Shown in pieces: positions 54,598-62,790 of a stretch of DNA of 64,000 nt. The DNA lies in assembly GCF_001718195.1 (NCBI RefSeq), contig NZ_MCNV01000008.1, positions 124,001 to 188,000 on the forward strand, written 5' to 3'. Every line of letters begins with the position of its first letter. Within the stretch, counting starts at the first letter, position 1. Both the position numbers and the translations under genes were made by a program. Under the pieces are notes generated by a model. It was not told the DNA's origin and did not search any database. It saw only the letters and a program-made list of their open reading frames with translations. This DNA is from Paraburkholderia nodosa. Lineage in GTDB: Bacteria; Pseudomonadota; Gammaproteobacteria; Burkholderiales; Burkholderiaceae.

Positions 54598-56022
54598 GTG
54601 CCGCCTCTCCCGTCGATGCCCACGCTTTCCGAACGCTCCGCCCATTCCACCGCCGACATCGAAAACGGCCTGCCCTTCCCGCAACGTTACTACGCGATCC
54701 TCGTGGTCGCGCTCGGCATCACGCTCGCCGTGCTCGACGGCGCGATCGCCAACGTCGCGTTGCCGACCATCGCACGCCATCTTCGCGCGAGCGCGGCAAG
54801 TTCGATCTGGATCGTCAACGCGTATCAGCTCTCGGTGACCATCGCGCTCCTGCCGCTCGCCTCGCTCGGCGACCGCATCGGTTACAAGCGCGTGTATCTG
54901 GCCGGCATGGTGCTGTTCACCGTCGCGTCGCTCGGCTGCGCGCTGGCGACCACGCTGCCCGAACTCGCCCTCGCACGCATGGTGCAGGGCTTCGGCGGCG
55001 CGGGGATCATGAGCGTGAACACCGCGCTCGTGCGCATGATCTATCCGCGCGCGCAGCTCGGCCGGGGCGTCGCCATCAACGCGATGGTCGTCGCGATCGC
55101 CTCGGCGGTCGGGCCGACGCTCGCCTCGGGCGTGCTCGCCGTCGCGACGTGGCCCTGGCTCTTTGCGATCAACGTGCCGATCGGCATCGCCGCGCTCATG
55201 CTGGGCCTGCGCGCGCTGCCCGTGAACGAGCGGCATCCCGCGCCTTACGACTATTTGAGCGCCGTGCTCAACGCCATCGTGTTCGGCCTCCTGATCTTTG
55301 CCGTCGACGGCCTCGGCCACGGCGAGAGCAATCGCCTCGTCGCGCTCGAATTCGTGCTGGCGATCGTAATCGGCTGGTTCTTCGTGCGCCGCCAGCTCAC
55401 GCAGGCCGCGCCGCTCCTGCCCGTCGATCTGCTTGCCAACCCCGTCTTCGCACTGTCGATCAGCACCTCGGTGTGCTCGTTCTGCGCGCAAATGCTCGCG
55501 TTCGTCGCGCTGCCCTTCATGCTGCAGGAGACCTTCGGTTTCTCGCAGGTCGACACGGGCCTCCTCATGACGCCCTGGCCGCTCGTCATCGTCGGCGCCG
55601 CGCCGCTCTCGGGCGCGCTCTCCGACCGCTATCCGGCGGGCATGCTAGGCGGCATCGGACTCGCGCTCTTCGCGCTCGGCCTGCTCTCGCTCGCGACACT
55701 CGGCACGCATCCCACGGTGTTCGATATCTGCTGGCGCATGGCGTTGTGCGGCGTGGGCTTCGGCGTGTTCCAGTCGCCCAACAACCGGCAAATTCTCTCC
55801 TCTGCACCGCGCGAGCGCAGCGGCGGCGCAAGCGGCATGCTCGGCACCGCGCGCCTCACCGGGCAAACGCTCGGCGCGGCGCTCGTCGCGCTCATCTTCG
55901 GCGTGGCACCGCAACACGGGCCGACCATGGCGCTCTACGTGGCGACGGCCTTTGCCGCCGTCGCGGCAGTGGTGAGCCTGCTGCGCCTCATGCCGGGCAC
56001 CGCGGCGCGCACGCCGCGCTAA
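54598..56022 (+). CDS. DHA2-type MFS transporter
   Basis: A 474-residue exporter with about 14 helices of the EmrB/QacA group. Motifs are LDGAIANVALPTIARHL in helix one and DRIGYKRVYLAGMVLFTVAS in the loop after helix two. Such pumps export drugs with protons. GTG at 54598 and ATG at 54616 are both possible starts; neither has a strong ribosome site. It may be cotranscribed with the YbhB-type gene. Confidence 0.88.
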   Translation: MPPLPSMPTLSERSAHSTADIENGLPFPQRYYAILVVALGITLAVLDGAIANVALPTIARHLRASAASSIWIVNAYQLSVTIALLPLASLGDRIGYKRVYLAGMVLFTVASLGCALATTLPELALARMVQGFGGAGIMSVNTALVRMIYPRAQLGRGVAINAMVVAIASAVGPTLASGVLAVATWPWLFAINVPIGIAALMLGLRALPVNERHPAPYDYLSAVLNAIVFGLLIFAVDGLGHGESNRLVALEFVLAIVIGWFFVRRQLTQAAPLLPVDLLANPVFALSISTSVCSFCAQMLAFVALPFMLQETFGFSQVDTGLLMTPWPLVIVGAAPLSGALSDRYPAGMLGGIGLALFALGLLSLATLGTHPTVFDICWRMALCGVGFGVFQSPNNRQILSSAPRERSGGASGMLGTARLTGQTLGAALVALIFGVAPQHGPTMALYVATAFAAVAAVVSLLRLMPGTAARTPR

Positions 56023-56132
56023 GCGCGGCCTAACCCTGTGCGCGCTTAGGCACTAACATGGATTCAGGGCGAGCCGCATTCGCGGCTGCGCCCGGCGAGT
56101 CAACCTGCCGAGTCCGGCAAAGGGGGCTTCCC

Positions 56133-56723
56133 ATGTCACTGATCGTCGCTGGTCGGTTCACGACCTTTCCCGCCGCCGAAGCCGCCGCCGAAAAGCTGTA
56201 CGCGGGCGGCTTCCTCGAAGAAGACGTCAACCTGTTCTTCGTCAATCCGCGCGGCCAGCATGCGCACCACAGCGTCCAGGGGACGGCGATGGGCGCGCCG
56301 CCTACGCTCGCCGCAGGGCACCCGCATCACACCCGCAATATCACCGCAGGCGCCGTGGCGGGCGCCGTAGTGGGCGTGGTGATTTTCAGCGCGTTCTCGG
56401 CTGCGCTGCCTTCGGTCGTGATCGCGGCCGGCGTAGGCGCCTGGATCGGCGCGCGCATCGGCGCGAGCGTCGGGGCAAAAGCCGCTGCGCAGCAAATCTC
56501 GGCGCACCACGAGCGGGTGCATCGCGAAACGCGCAGCGACGGCGTGCTGCTCTCGGTGCACGTCTGCTACGAGAACCAGGATCTCGCTGCACAGTTGCTG
56601 CGCGACAGCGGCGCCGCCGATATCGAGTGCGCTTCGGGCCAATGGCACGACGGACACTGGGCCGATTTCGATCCGACCCGCGCGCCGATGCCGTTCGCCG
56701 CACCGAGCGGCCAGCGGGTCTGA
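56133..56723 (+). CDS. Glycine-zipper membrane-associated protein
   Basis: A 196-residue protein. The N-terminal part (1-40) has an alpha/beta pattern: FTTFPAAEAAAEKLYAGGFLEEDVNLFF. A hydrophobic block (about 70-110: GAVAGAVVGVVIF ... AGVGAWIGARIGASVGA) contains repeated GxxxG/GxxxxG glycine-zipper steps. The C-terminal part is soluble (VLLSVHVCYENQDLAAQLLRDSGAADIECA), with the form of a divalent binding fold. AGGGGG sits nine bases before the ATG. Proteins of this style are often stress-related; the function is not known. Confidence 0.78.
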   Translation: MSLIVAGRFTTFPAAEAAAEKLYAGGFLEEDVNLFFVNPRGQHAHHSVQGTAMGAPPTLAAGHPHHTRNITAGAVAGAVVGVVIFSAFSAALPSVVIAAGVGAWIGARIGASVGAKAAAQQISAHHERVHRETRSDGVLLSVHVCYENQDLAAQLLRDSGAADIECASGQWHDGHWADFDPTRAPMPFAAPSGQRV

Positions 56724-56747
56724 GCGCATGCCGCGCCGCGGATCGAC

Positions 56748-56777
56748 GGGTATCGCCGGGTATCGCCGGGTATCGAT
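56748..56777. repeat. 10-bp tandem repeat, three copies
   Basis: GGGTATCGCC occurs twice head to tail, followed by GGGTATCGAT, after the stop of the glycine-zipper gene. Its preceding context, GATCGAC, also resembles the unit. Confidence 0.75.
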
Positions 56778-56788
56778 CTCGCGGACGT

Positions 56789-56819
56789 AAAAAAACGCGG
56801 CGGCCCGAAGGCCGCCGCG
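56789..56819 (-). terminator. Terminator of otsA
   Basis: CGCGGCGGCC / GGCCGCCGCG is a perfect 10-bp stem with loop CGAA. On the minus strand it is followed by seven T residues. It lies 75 bp after the otsA stop. Confidence 0.9.
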
Positions 56820-56893
56820 CGGATGCAATTGCGTCGAGAAAAACGTTAGAGGGCTAAAGGCGTCACGCCGCCTCGCCGCTCACCGCCCCGTCG

Positions 56894-58366
56894 CTACGCG
56901 CGCGCTGCGCGATGCGGCTGTTCGGGCGCGCTCGTTTGCACGGGAGCTTTCCCCGCCGGTGCGGCGTTGCGCGCCCTGGCCGTGACCGAAGCGGCCGTCG
57001 CCACGCTGCGCAGATCGGCAAGGAACGTATCGCGCCACACCGAAAGATTGTTCTCGCGCAGCGACGCCATCATGTCGTTGTATCGCGAGACGCGCTCGGC
57101 GTGCGGCATCGAGAGCGCGCGCTCGAGCGCCTCGGCTGTCTGGTTCAGGTCGTACGGATTCACGACCAGCGCGCCGGGCAGTTGTTCGGCCGCGCCCGCG
57201 AACTGCGAAAGCACCAGCACGCCGGGATCGTCGGGATTCTGCGACGCCACGTATTCCTTCGCCACGAGATTCATGCCGTCGCGCAGCGGCGCGACGTAGC
57301 CCACCTGCGCCTCGCGGAACAGCGCCATCAGCAGATTGCGCTCGTACTTGCGGTTCAGGTACTGGATCGGCGTCCAGTCGAGCTGCGCGAAACGGCCGTT
57401 GATCCGGCCCGCCTCGCCTTCGAGATTGCGGCGAATCGTCTGGTAGGTCTGCACGTCGGAGCGCGTCGGCGGCGCGATCTGCAGGAGCGAGACGCGGCCA
57501 TGCCAGCCCGGCCCGTTCTGCAGCAGGCGCTCGAACGCCTGGAAGCGCTCGGCGAGCCCCTTCGAATAATCGAGCCGGTCCACGCTCATGATCAGCTTGC
57601 GTCCGCGCATGGCTTCGCGCAGGCTGCGCACGGCCTTGCGGTCGGCGAACTGCGACGAGGCTTTCGCAATGGCGTCCGGATAGATGCCGATCGGGTACGC
57701 ACCGACCTTGAGGAAGCGGTCCCACGCGTGGACCATGCCGTCGTCGCTTGCGGTGCCATGACCGCCGCGCTCGATGTAGTCGAGAAAGGCCTGACGGTCC
57801 GCGTCGGTCTGGAAACCGACCACGTCGTAGTGGCACATGAACTTCATGAGTTCTTCGTGCGGCGGCACCGAGCGCATGACTTCGGGCACCGGCAGCGGAA
57901 TGTGCAGGAAGAACCCGATCGGGTTCTTCACCCCGAGATCGCGCAGGCAGCGCGCGAACGGAATCAGGTGATAGTCGTGCACCCAGATGATGTCGTCGGG
58001 CTCGATGAGCGGCTGCAACTGGCGCGCGAGCGACACGTTCACGCGCAGGTAGCCGCCGTACTCCTGGCGCTCATAGCGCGCGAGGTCGTTGCGGTAGTGG
58101 AACGTCGGCCAGAGCGTCGTATTCGAGAAGCCCTTGTAGTACTGGTCATAGTCACGCCGGGTGAGACCCACCGTCGCGTAGGTGACGCTGCCCTGCTGCT
58201 CGATGACCGGTGCGGACGGTTCCGCGACGGTCTCGCCGCTCCACCCGAACCACACACCGCCGGTTTCCTTGAGCGCGTCCAATACGCCGACTGCGAGCCC
58301 GCCCGCTGCGGGACGGCCCTCCTGGGTCGGCGCAACGCGATTCGATACCACGATCAGTCTGCCCAT
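56894..58366 (-). CDS. otsA: Trehalose-6-phosphate synthase (UDP-forming)
   Basis: A 490-residue GT20 enzyme making trehalose 6-phosphate from UDP-glucose and glucose 6-phosphate. It has VVSNRVAPTQEG at the start, the N-terminal loop GGLAVGVLDALKE, WVHDYHLIPFARCLR near 128, and the donor region MSVDRLDYSKGLAERFQAFE near 260. The final 30 residues are a low-complexity Ala/Pro tail. No otsB is adjacent; dephosphorylation must be provided elsewhere. The start at 58366 matches the family N-terminus. Confidence 0.95.
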   Translation of the reverse strand: MGRLIVVSNRVAPTQEGRPAAGGLAVGVLDALKETGGVWFGWSGETVAEPSAPVIEQQGSVTYATVGLTRRDYDQYYKGFSNTTLWPTFHYRNDLARYERQEYGGYLRVNVSLARQLQPLIEPDDIIWVHDYHLIPFARCLRDLGVKNPIGFFLHIPLPVPEVMRSVPPHEELMKFMCHYDVVGFQTDADRQAFLDYIERGGHGTASDDGMVHAWDRFLKVGAYPIGIYPDAIAKASSQFADRKAVRSLREAMRGRKLIMSVDRLDYSKGLAERFQAFERLLQNGPGWHGRVSLLQIAPPTRSDVQTYQTIRRNLEGEAGRINGRFAQLDWTPIQYLNRKYERNLLMALFREAQVGYVAPLRDGMNLVAKEYVASQNPDDPGVLVLSQFAGAAEQLPGALVVNPYDLNQTAEALERALSMPHAERVSRYNDMMASLRENNLSVWRDTFLADLRSVATAASVTARARNAAPAGKAPVQTSAPEQPHRAARA

Positions 58367-58587
58367 TGCGGCTCTACCTCCTGTTTCGTTGGGTCCGAAG
58401 ACAATGCTTCAGGTACGTACGCAAGACGCGTGCCGGATCGACAGGGTCGGAGCAAAAATCTTTCCTCGCAAGTGACGGCGCGAGCAAATTCCGCGCGGCA
58501 ATCGCGCAAGTCCGGAATGCCCGGTGATTAGCGAGACCAGGAAACCGGCCTGCAAACAGCGCGCGGCGAACTGCGGTTCGAAGCGAA

Positions 58588-58809
58588 TCAGGCGTCCTGT
58601 TCCGAGCCGAGATCGCGCTGGTACTCGATGCCCTCAGCCCGCGCCCCGCCTTGGTTGTGCTCGCCGTCGGGCGGCACGCCAGGCGCTGCGCGATTCTGGC
58701 CCGCGGGGTCCGGCGCGTTCGACTGCTGCGGACTGCTTTTCTCTTGCGAATCGCGCGGGCCACGCTTGCCCGTGTAACGTGCGGAGCGGCGCAAGGCAGG
58801 ATGTCTCAT
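58588..58809 (-). CDS. Small polar protein of unknown function
   Basis: A 73-residue, hydrophilic, Gln/Pro/Gly/Ala/Arg-rich protein (MRHPALRRSARYTGKRGPRD ..., NAPDPAGQNRAAP, GEHNQGGARAEG). No fold or motif is recognised, and it is predicted disordered. It is supported as a real gene by GGAGG seven bases before its ATG. A possible -10, TATAAA on the minus strand, is near 58855-58860. It is the last gene of a minus-strand run behind the Pro-rich protein and the sigma-54 response regulator. Confidence 0.6.
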   Translation of the reverse strand: MRHPALRRSARYTGKRGPRDSQEKSSPQQSNAPDPAGQNRAAPGVPPDGEHNQGGARAEGIEYQRDLGSEQDA

Positions 58810-58972
58810 GTCGATGCCTCCAGCGGGAAGGCGGCCACGCGGCCGTGGCGCTTTTTTATAGTCCAGGGTTTGCCGCGTGAATCCGCCGGTAAAAATGGTG
58901 GGGCCTTTGTAACTAGTACATAAAAACCATCGGGATCTGCTGATGACTTCTTAAGGCCGCGCGAGCAGATGC

Positions 58973-59194
58973 TCACGTGGCGGGCAATGCGCCAGACGAA
59001 CGACGAAATCGAGAGGAGACCGAAGGGTCGAATCGGGGCCGCGCGTGCGGCACTTCGCCCGGTGGCTCTGGTGGATCGCCAATAGGAGGCACGTCGGGCT
59101 CACCGGGCTGGTCCGGCGGCGGTTCGTCGGGCTGCGGGGTATGCGCGAGCCAGGGCTTCACGCGGACGGCATCACTGGATTTGCAGCTCGGCAT
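58973..59194 (-). CDS. Small Pro-rich protein behind a sigma-54-like promoter
   Basis: A 73-residue protein. A basic N-terminus (MPSCKSSDAVRVKPWLAHTP) is followed by about 30 residues that are one third Pro plus Asp/Glu/Gly (QPDEPPPDQPGEPDVPPIGD ...), then an Arg/Ser-rich end. No signal or membrane helix is predicted. GAGGAG nine bases before the ATG supports translation. A sigma-54-type -24/-12 element, CGGTACG-ACGC-TTGC, ends 36 bp before the ATG, so it is probably transcribed on its own in a regulated way. Its function is unknown. Confidence 0.68.
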   Translation of the reverse strand: MPSCKSSDAVRVKPWLAHTPQPDEPPPDQPGEPDVPPIGDPPEPPGEVPHARPRFDPSVSSRFRRSSGALPAT

Positions 59195-59229
59195 TTTTCG
59201 CTCCTCATCGTGGACGCGAAACTCACACT

Positions 59230-59244
59230 GCAAGCGTCGTACCG
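59230..59244 (-). promoter_or_regulatory. Sigma-54-type promoter for the Pro-rich gene
   Basis: Minus strand: CGGTACG-ACGC-TTGC, then A. Against the known consensus TGGCACG-N4-TTGCW it has GG and GC 10 bp apart as required and 10 of 12 fixed bases matching. It is followed after 36 bases by the ATG of the 73-residue gene. Confidence 0.65.
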
Positions 59245-59247
59245 CCC

Positions 59248-59279
59248 GTGCGAGCGCGCCCAGGCGGACGCGCTCGCAC
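59248..59279. repeat. Perfect 11-bp inverted repeat next to the sigma-54 element
   Basis: GTGCGAGCGCG / CGCGCTCGCAC with a 10-base spacer. It lies between the response regulator stop (59287) and the -24 box. It could end the regulator transcript or bind an activator. No T run is present. Confidence 0.6.
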
Positions 59280-59286
59280 ATGCTGC

Positions 59287-60672
59287 TCAGGCGCCGGCTA
59301 CGCGCGCGGGCGCATCGCCCTTGCCGGCGCTTTCGTTGCCGTACTCCACAAGACGGTTATAGAGCGTCTTCAGGCTGATGCCGAGGATTTCCGCCGCGCG
59401 CGTCTTCACGCCGCCGCACTGCTCGAGCGTCGCGAGAATGAGCTGGCGATCTGCATCGGCAAGCGAGGTGCCGAACGGGATCGTCACCGCCGTGCCCGCA
59501 ATCGGCTTCGAGAGCGAGATCTGCAGAGGCACCGTCGCCGTGAAATCGCCGTCGTTGCCCGACATGATGTGCGCGCGCTGCACGTAGTTCTTCAGCTCGC
59601 GCACGTTGCCGGGCCACGGGTAGGCGGCCAGCATGTCGCGCACCGCCGCGGGAAACTGCTTCTTCGTGCCGTGACGCTCGTTCAGCTCGTCGAGGAACGC
59701 CTGGGCGAGCAGCTCGACGTCCTTGCCGCGCTCGCGCAGCGGCGGCAGGCTGATCGGAAACACGTTCAGGCGGTGATAAAGGTCCAGGCGCAGCTTGCCC
59801 TCGGCGACGGCCTGCTCCGGGTCGCGGTTGGTCGCCGCGATCAGACGCACGTCGGTCTCGATTTCCTTGGTCGTGCCCACGCGCATGAACATGCCGGTCT
59901 CGAGCACGCGCAGCAGCTTCACCTGCAGCTCGATCGGCATTTCGGTGATTTCGTCGAGGAACAGCGTGCCGCCGTTCGCGCGCTCGAAATAGCCCTTGTG
60001 CTGCCGGTCGGCGCCCGTGAACGAGCCGCGCTCGTGGCCGAACATCTCGGACTCGATCAGGTTCGGCGAGATCGCGCCGCAGTTTACCGCGAGGAATTCG
60101 TGCTTGCGGCGCAGGCTCAACTGGTGGATGGTCTGCGCCGCCACTTCCTTGCCGGTGCCCGATTCGCCCACCAGCATGACCGACGCGGGCGTCGGCGCAA
60201 CGCGGCTGATCTGGTCGTAGACCTCCTGCATGGTCGGCGAATTGCCGAGCATCAGGCCGAAGCGGCCCATGCGGCGCAACTCGCCGCGCAGCGTGCCGAT
60301 TTCGGCCTTGAGGTCGCCCGCGCGCGGCAGGCGGTTCAGGATCGCCTTCACGCGCTGGAGGTTGATCGGCTTGACCAGGTAATCGATTGCGCCGGATTTG
60401 AGCGCATCGACTGCCGTCTCGACCGTCGCATGCCCGGTGATGACCACGAGTTCCACGCCCGAGCGCGGGTCGAGATCCTCGAAAAGGTCGGTGCCACTGC
60501 CGTCGGGCAGCTTCAGGTCGGTGAAGACCACGTCCGGCGTCTGCCGCACGAGCTGGATGCGCGCCTCGCGCAGGTCGCCTGCCTGGGCAGTGGTGAGCCC
60601 GTCGTCGCTCACCACGGCCGCCAGCGCCTCGCGGGTTTGCGCATCGTCATCGACAATCAATACATGTGGCAT
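59287..60672 (-). CDS. NtrC-family sigma-54 response regulator
   Basis: A 461-residue activator. The receiver domain (1-120) has acidic residues D8-D10, phosphorylatable Asp52 (VFTDLKLPD), Thr79 and Lys101. The AAA+ domain (about 140-370) has Walker A GESGTGKE (169-176), GSFTGA (in place of the common GAFTGA) and GTLFLDEI. A Fis-type helix-turn-helix ends it, with TRAAEILGISLKTLYNRLVEYG. It turns on sigma-54 promoters after phosphorylation. No histidine kinase is in the window. Its C-terminus closely resembles that of the activator encoded at 61689-62771, suggesting that they are paralogues. Confidence 0.93.
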   Translation of the reverse strand: MPHVLIVDDDAQTREALAAVVSDDGLTTAQAGDLREARIQLVRQTPDVVFTDLKLPDGSGTDLFEDLDPRSGVELVVITGHATVETAVDALKSGAIDYLVKPINLQRVKAILNRLPRAGDLKAEIGTLRGELRRMGRFGLMLGNSPTMQEVYDQISRVAPTPASVMLVGESGTGKEVAAQTIHQLSLRRKHEFLAVNCGAISPNLIESEMFGHERGSFTGADRQHKGYFERANGGTLFLDEITEMPIELQVKLLRVLETGMFMRVGTTKEIETDVRLIAATNRDPEQAVAEGKLRLDLYHRLNVFPISLPPLRERGKDVELLAQAFLDELNERHGTKKQFPAAVRDMLAAYPWPGNVRELKNYVQRAHIMSGNDGDFTATVPLQISLSKPIAGTAVTIPFGTSLADADRQLILATLEQCGGVKTRAAEILGISLKTLYNRLVEYGNESAGKGDAPARVAGA

Positions 60673-60981
60673 CGCGTCTCGTCAGCCTTGATAGGTGAAT
60701 GGCTCCAAAGCGCGCGCGCCGCGCCCTTCGCAGGCGTGCCGGACAACGTTGCCCGGCACCGCGGAAGTCGCGACGCACGTGTTTGCGCTGCAGTGGAGTA
60801 CGAAACGGTCGGACGCAAACCCAAGACGACAAAAGCCTGAATATGCGCGGTTTTGCTACATCGGAGCAACAATACCGTCAGCCGCGGGCCGCCCGAACCT
60901 CGATTGTTGTTGATATCACTATTATAGACTTATTCGAGACAAGCGGGCACGGCTCTCGCGTGGCCCTGCCACGCCTGCCTT
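60673..60981. other. Spacer upstream of the response regulator
   Basis: 309 bp between two minus-strand genes. An AT-rich patch (60908-60935) contains TATAAT on the minus strand (60921-60926), probably the -10 box of the response regulator, with no strong -35. No gene is evident. Confidence 0.5.
60921..60926 (-). promoter_or_regulatory. Candidate -10 box of the response regulator
   Basis: TATAAT on the minus strand is a perfect -10 hexamer within an AT-rich patch. It is about 250 bp before the ATG. No close match to TTGACA lies at the expected distance. Confidence 0.35.
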
Positions 60982-61299
60982 CTAGCTGTGCGGAAACGGC
61001 CACGGCATGCCAGCCGAGCCATTCGCGCCGTTCACGCCATTCGGCATCCGGCCCTTCGCGCCATGTGCAGGCGAGTCCGAAGCGCCCCTGGCCATGGCCA
61101 CTTCCGGGCCCAGCCCGTTGTTGCCGGTGGTATCGGCAAGTGAGCCGCCTTCGCCTTCCCAGCGGCTCAGATCGCGATAAAAGGTTTGCCGTTGCATGCG
61201 ATGACGCTGCGAGAAACGCCAGGCCAGCATGCCAGCCATGGCGCCAAGCGCACCGACGGTTACGAGGGTTCCTACCAAACCGCTGCGGTTCTTCGACAT
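60982..61299 (-). CDS. One-helix membrane protein in the sigma-54 cluster
   Basis: A 105-residue protein. One N-terminal membrane helix (about residues 8-28: LVGTLVTVGALGAMAGMLAW) is followed by basic RFSQRHRMQRQTFYRDL, then a polar Gly/Asn-rich tail (DTTGNNGLGPEV, GVNGANGSAG). GGGAG at 12-8 bases before the ATG at 61299 supports the start. A sigma-54-like promoter stands about 130 bp upstream on the same strand. No family is recognised. It is the only protein gene between the two activators. Confidence 0.75.
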   Translation of the reverse strand: MSKNRSGLVGTLVTVGALGAMAGMLAWRFSQRHRMQRQTFYRDLSRWEGEGGSLADTTGNNGLGPEVAMARGASDSPAHGAKGRMPNGVNGANGSAGMPWPFPHS

Positions 61300-61688
61300 A
61301 TCGCTTTCTCCCAGATACGCCTCGTCAAAGACGGAAGACGCGAGTTGACTCGAATGACATCGCCCGGGGCGTGGCCGATCCGCTGCCCCTATCCATGCAG
61401 ACGGCGCCGGGCTTCTCGAGTTCCGCAGCAGGATGCGTGCCACACTCCCTCGCGCTGTGCCTGGACAGGTCCATTGCCCTGTCAGGCGCGGCAGTGGTTA
61501 AATGTTTACGCGAAAGCGAGATACCAGGCTCGAAGACGCAAACCTCGCGGCCGTCGGAGCGGCAAGTTCCGCACCTGTCCTGGACGGCCAGCCCCGGATC
61601 GCAGGGCCTGTTCGCCGACACGCGCAGAAGCATGCCGATGCGCGCAGAAGCAAACGCCCCGCACTACCTTTGCAGGACGAACATCCCT
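61300..61688. other. Divergent control region of the sigma-54 cluster
   Basis: 389 bp without a gene between the one-helix protein (minus) and the second activator (plus). It holds the sigma-54-like element at 61428-61442 (minus) and an inverted repeat, GACAGG / CCTGTC (61464-61483). The promoter of the plus-strand activator is not obvious. Confidence 0.55.
61428..61442 (-). promoter_or_regulatory. Sigma-54-type promoter for the one-helix protein gene
   Basis: Minus strand: TGGCACG-CATC-CTGC, then T. Only the first T of TTGC differs from the consensus TGGCACG-N4-TTGCW, and GG-N10-GC spacing is exact. The inverted repeat GACAGG / CCTGTC lies 21-41 bp upstream of it. Confidence 0.68.
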
Positions 61689-62771
61689 ATGGCGTCAATC
61701 GAGCCGGGCTCGCCCGCCGCCACAAAACGCAACAGCGAAAACAACGCAAATCCCGCAGCGGACGCCGAGGCGCGCGTCGCGGGATTGCAGTCGTACGGTC
61801 TGCTGTACGGCTCGTCGGCGGTCATGCTGGATCTTTATGCGCAGATCGACCGCGTGGCCGTGACCGAGGCGACGGCACTCATCGTCGGCGAATCGGGCAC
61901 GGGCAAGGAACTGATCGCCCGGACCATCCACGCCCACAGCGAACGCCGCGACGGCCCGTTCATCGCGGTCAACTGCGGCGCGATTCCCGACGAACTGATC
62001 GAGGCCGAGTTGTTCGGTCACGAAAAAGGCAGCTTCACGGGCGCCGTGCAGGCGCGCGACGGCCACTTCGAGCACGCGCGCGGCGGCACGCTGTTCCTCG
62101 ACGAAATCACCGAGATGTCGCTGCTGCATCAGGTGAAGCTGCTGCGCGCGCTCGAAACTGGCGAGTACTTTCCGGTGGGCGGCAACGAAGCGATTCGCGG
62201 CGACGTGCGCATCATCGCCGCCACCAACCGCGACCCCGTAACGGCCGTGAAGGAAAACTGCCTGCGCGAGGACCTGATGTACCGGCTCGCGGTGTTTCCG
62301 CTGCGCGCGCCGCCGCTGCGTGAACGTGAGCGCGACCGCGAACTGCTCGCGCAGCATTTCCTCACCGAACTGAACGACCAGGAAGGCACGCAAAAGGCGT
62401 TCAGCAAGCGCGCGCTCGAAACCGTGCGCAACTGGTCGTGGCCCGGCAACGTGCGCGAACTGAAAAACGCCGTGTACCGCGCGTACATCCTCGCGGAAAA
62501 GGTCGTGGAGATCGCACATCCGCAGTTGGTGCCGCGCGTGAAGAAGCCCGTCACCCAGGGAGACGCCATGAGCGTCTGGATCGGCACGCCGCTCGCCGAT
62601 GCGCAGAAGCAGATCATTCTCGGCACGCTCAAATACTGCGGCGGCGACAAGCGTCTCGCGGCGCGCACGCTCGGCGTGAGCCTCAAGACGCTCTACAACC
62701 GGCTCGGCAGCTACGGCGCCGACGATGGCGAAAGCGAAGCGCCCACCGAGCCGGACGCGGACGAAGCCTGA
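61689..62771 (+). CDS. Sigma-54-dependent activator lacking a receiver domain
   Basis: A 360-residue enhancer-binding protein. Only about 35 polar residues precede the AAA+ domain, which has Walker A GESGTGKE (67-74), GSFTGA (114-119), Walker B LFLDEI (135-140) and SWPGNVRELKNAVYRAY. The Fis-type helix-turn-helix (about 320-345: KRLAARTLGVSLKTLYNRLG) is intact. Without a sensor domain, it is either constitutive or held in check by another protein, as PspF is by PspA. An ATG at 61632 is a second possible start; 61689 has AGGACG upstream. It diverges from the one-helix protein and is followed by a sigma-54-like promoter. Confidence 0.92.
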   Translation: MASIEPGSPAATKRNSENNANPAADAEARVAGLQSYGLLYGSSAVMLDLYAQIDRVAVTEATALIVGESGTGKELIARTIHAHSERRDGPFIAVNCGAIPDELIEAELFGHEKGSFTGAVQARDGHFEHARGGTLFLDEITEMSLLHQVKLLRALETGEYFPVGGNEAIRGDVRIIAATNRDPVTAVKENCLREDLMYRLAVFPLRAPPLRERERDRELLAQHFLTELNDQEGTQKAFSKRALETVRNWSWPGNVRELKNAVYRAYILAEKVVEIAHPQLVPRVKKPVTQGDAMSVWIGTPLADAQKQIILGTLKYCGGDKRLAARTLGVSLKTLYNRLGSYGADDGESEAPTEPDADEA

Positions 62772-62790
62772 TTGCCCTCCCCGTCCCTCG

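Noticed and set aside
61460..61477. TGGACAGGTCCATTGC as another sigma-54 promoter on the plus strand
   Set aside because: GG and GC are 11 bp apart instead of the required 10, and the core TGGCAC is not matched.
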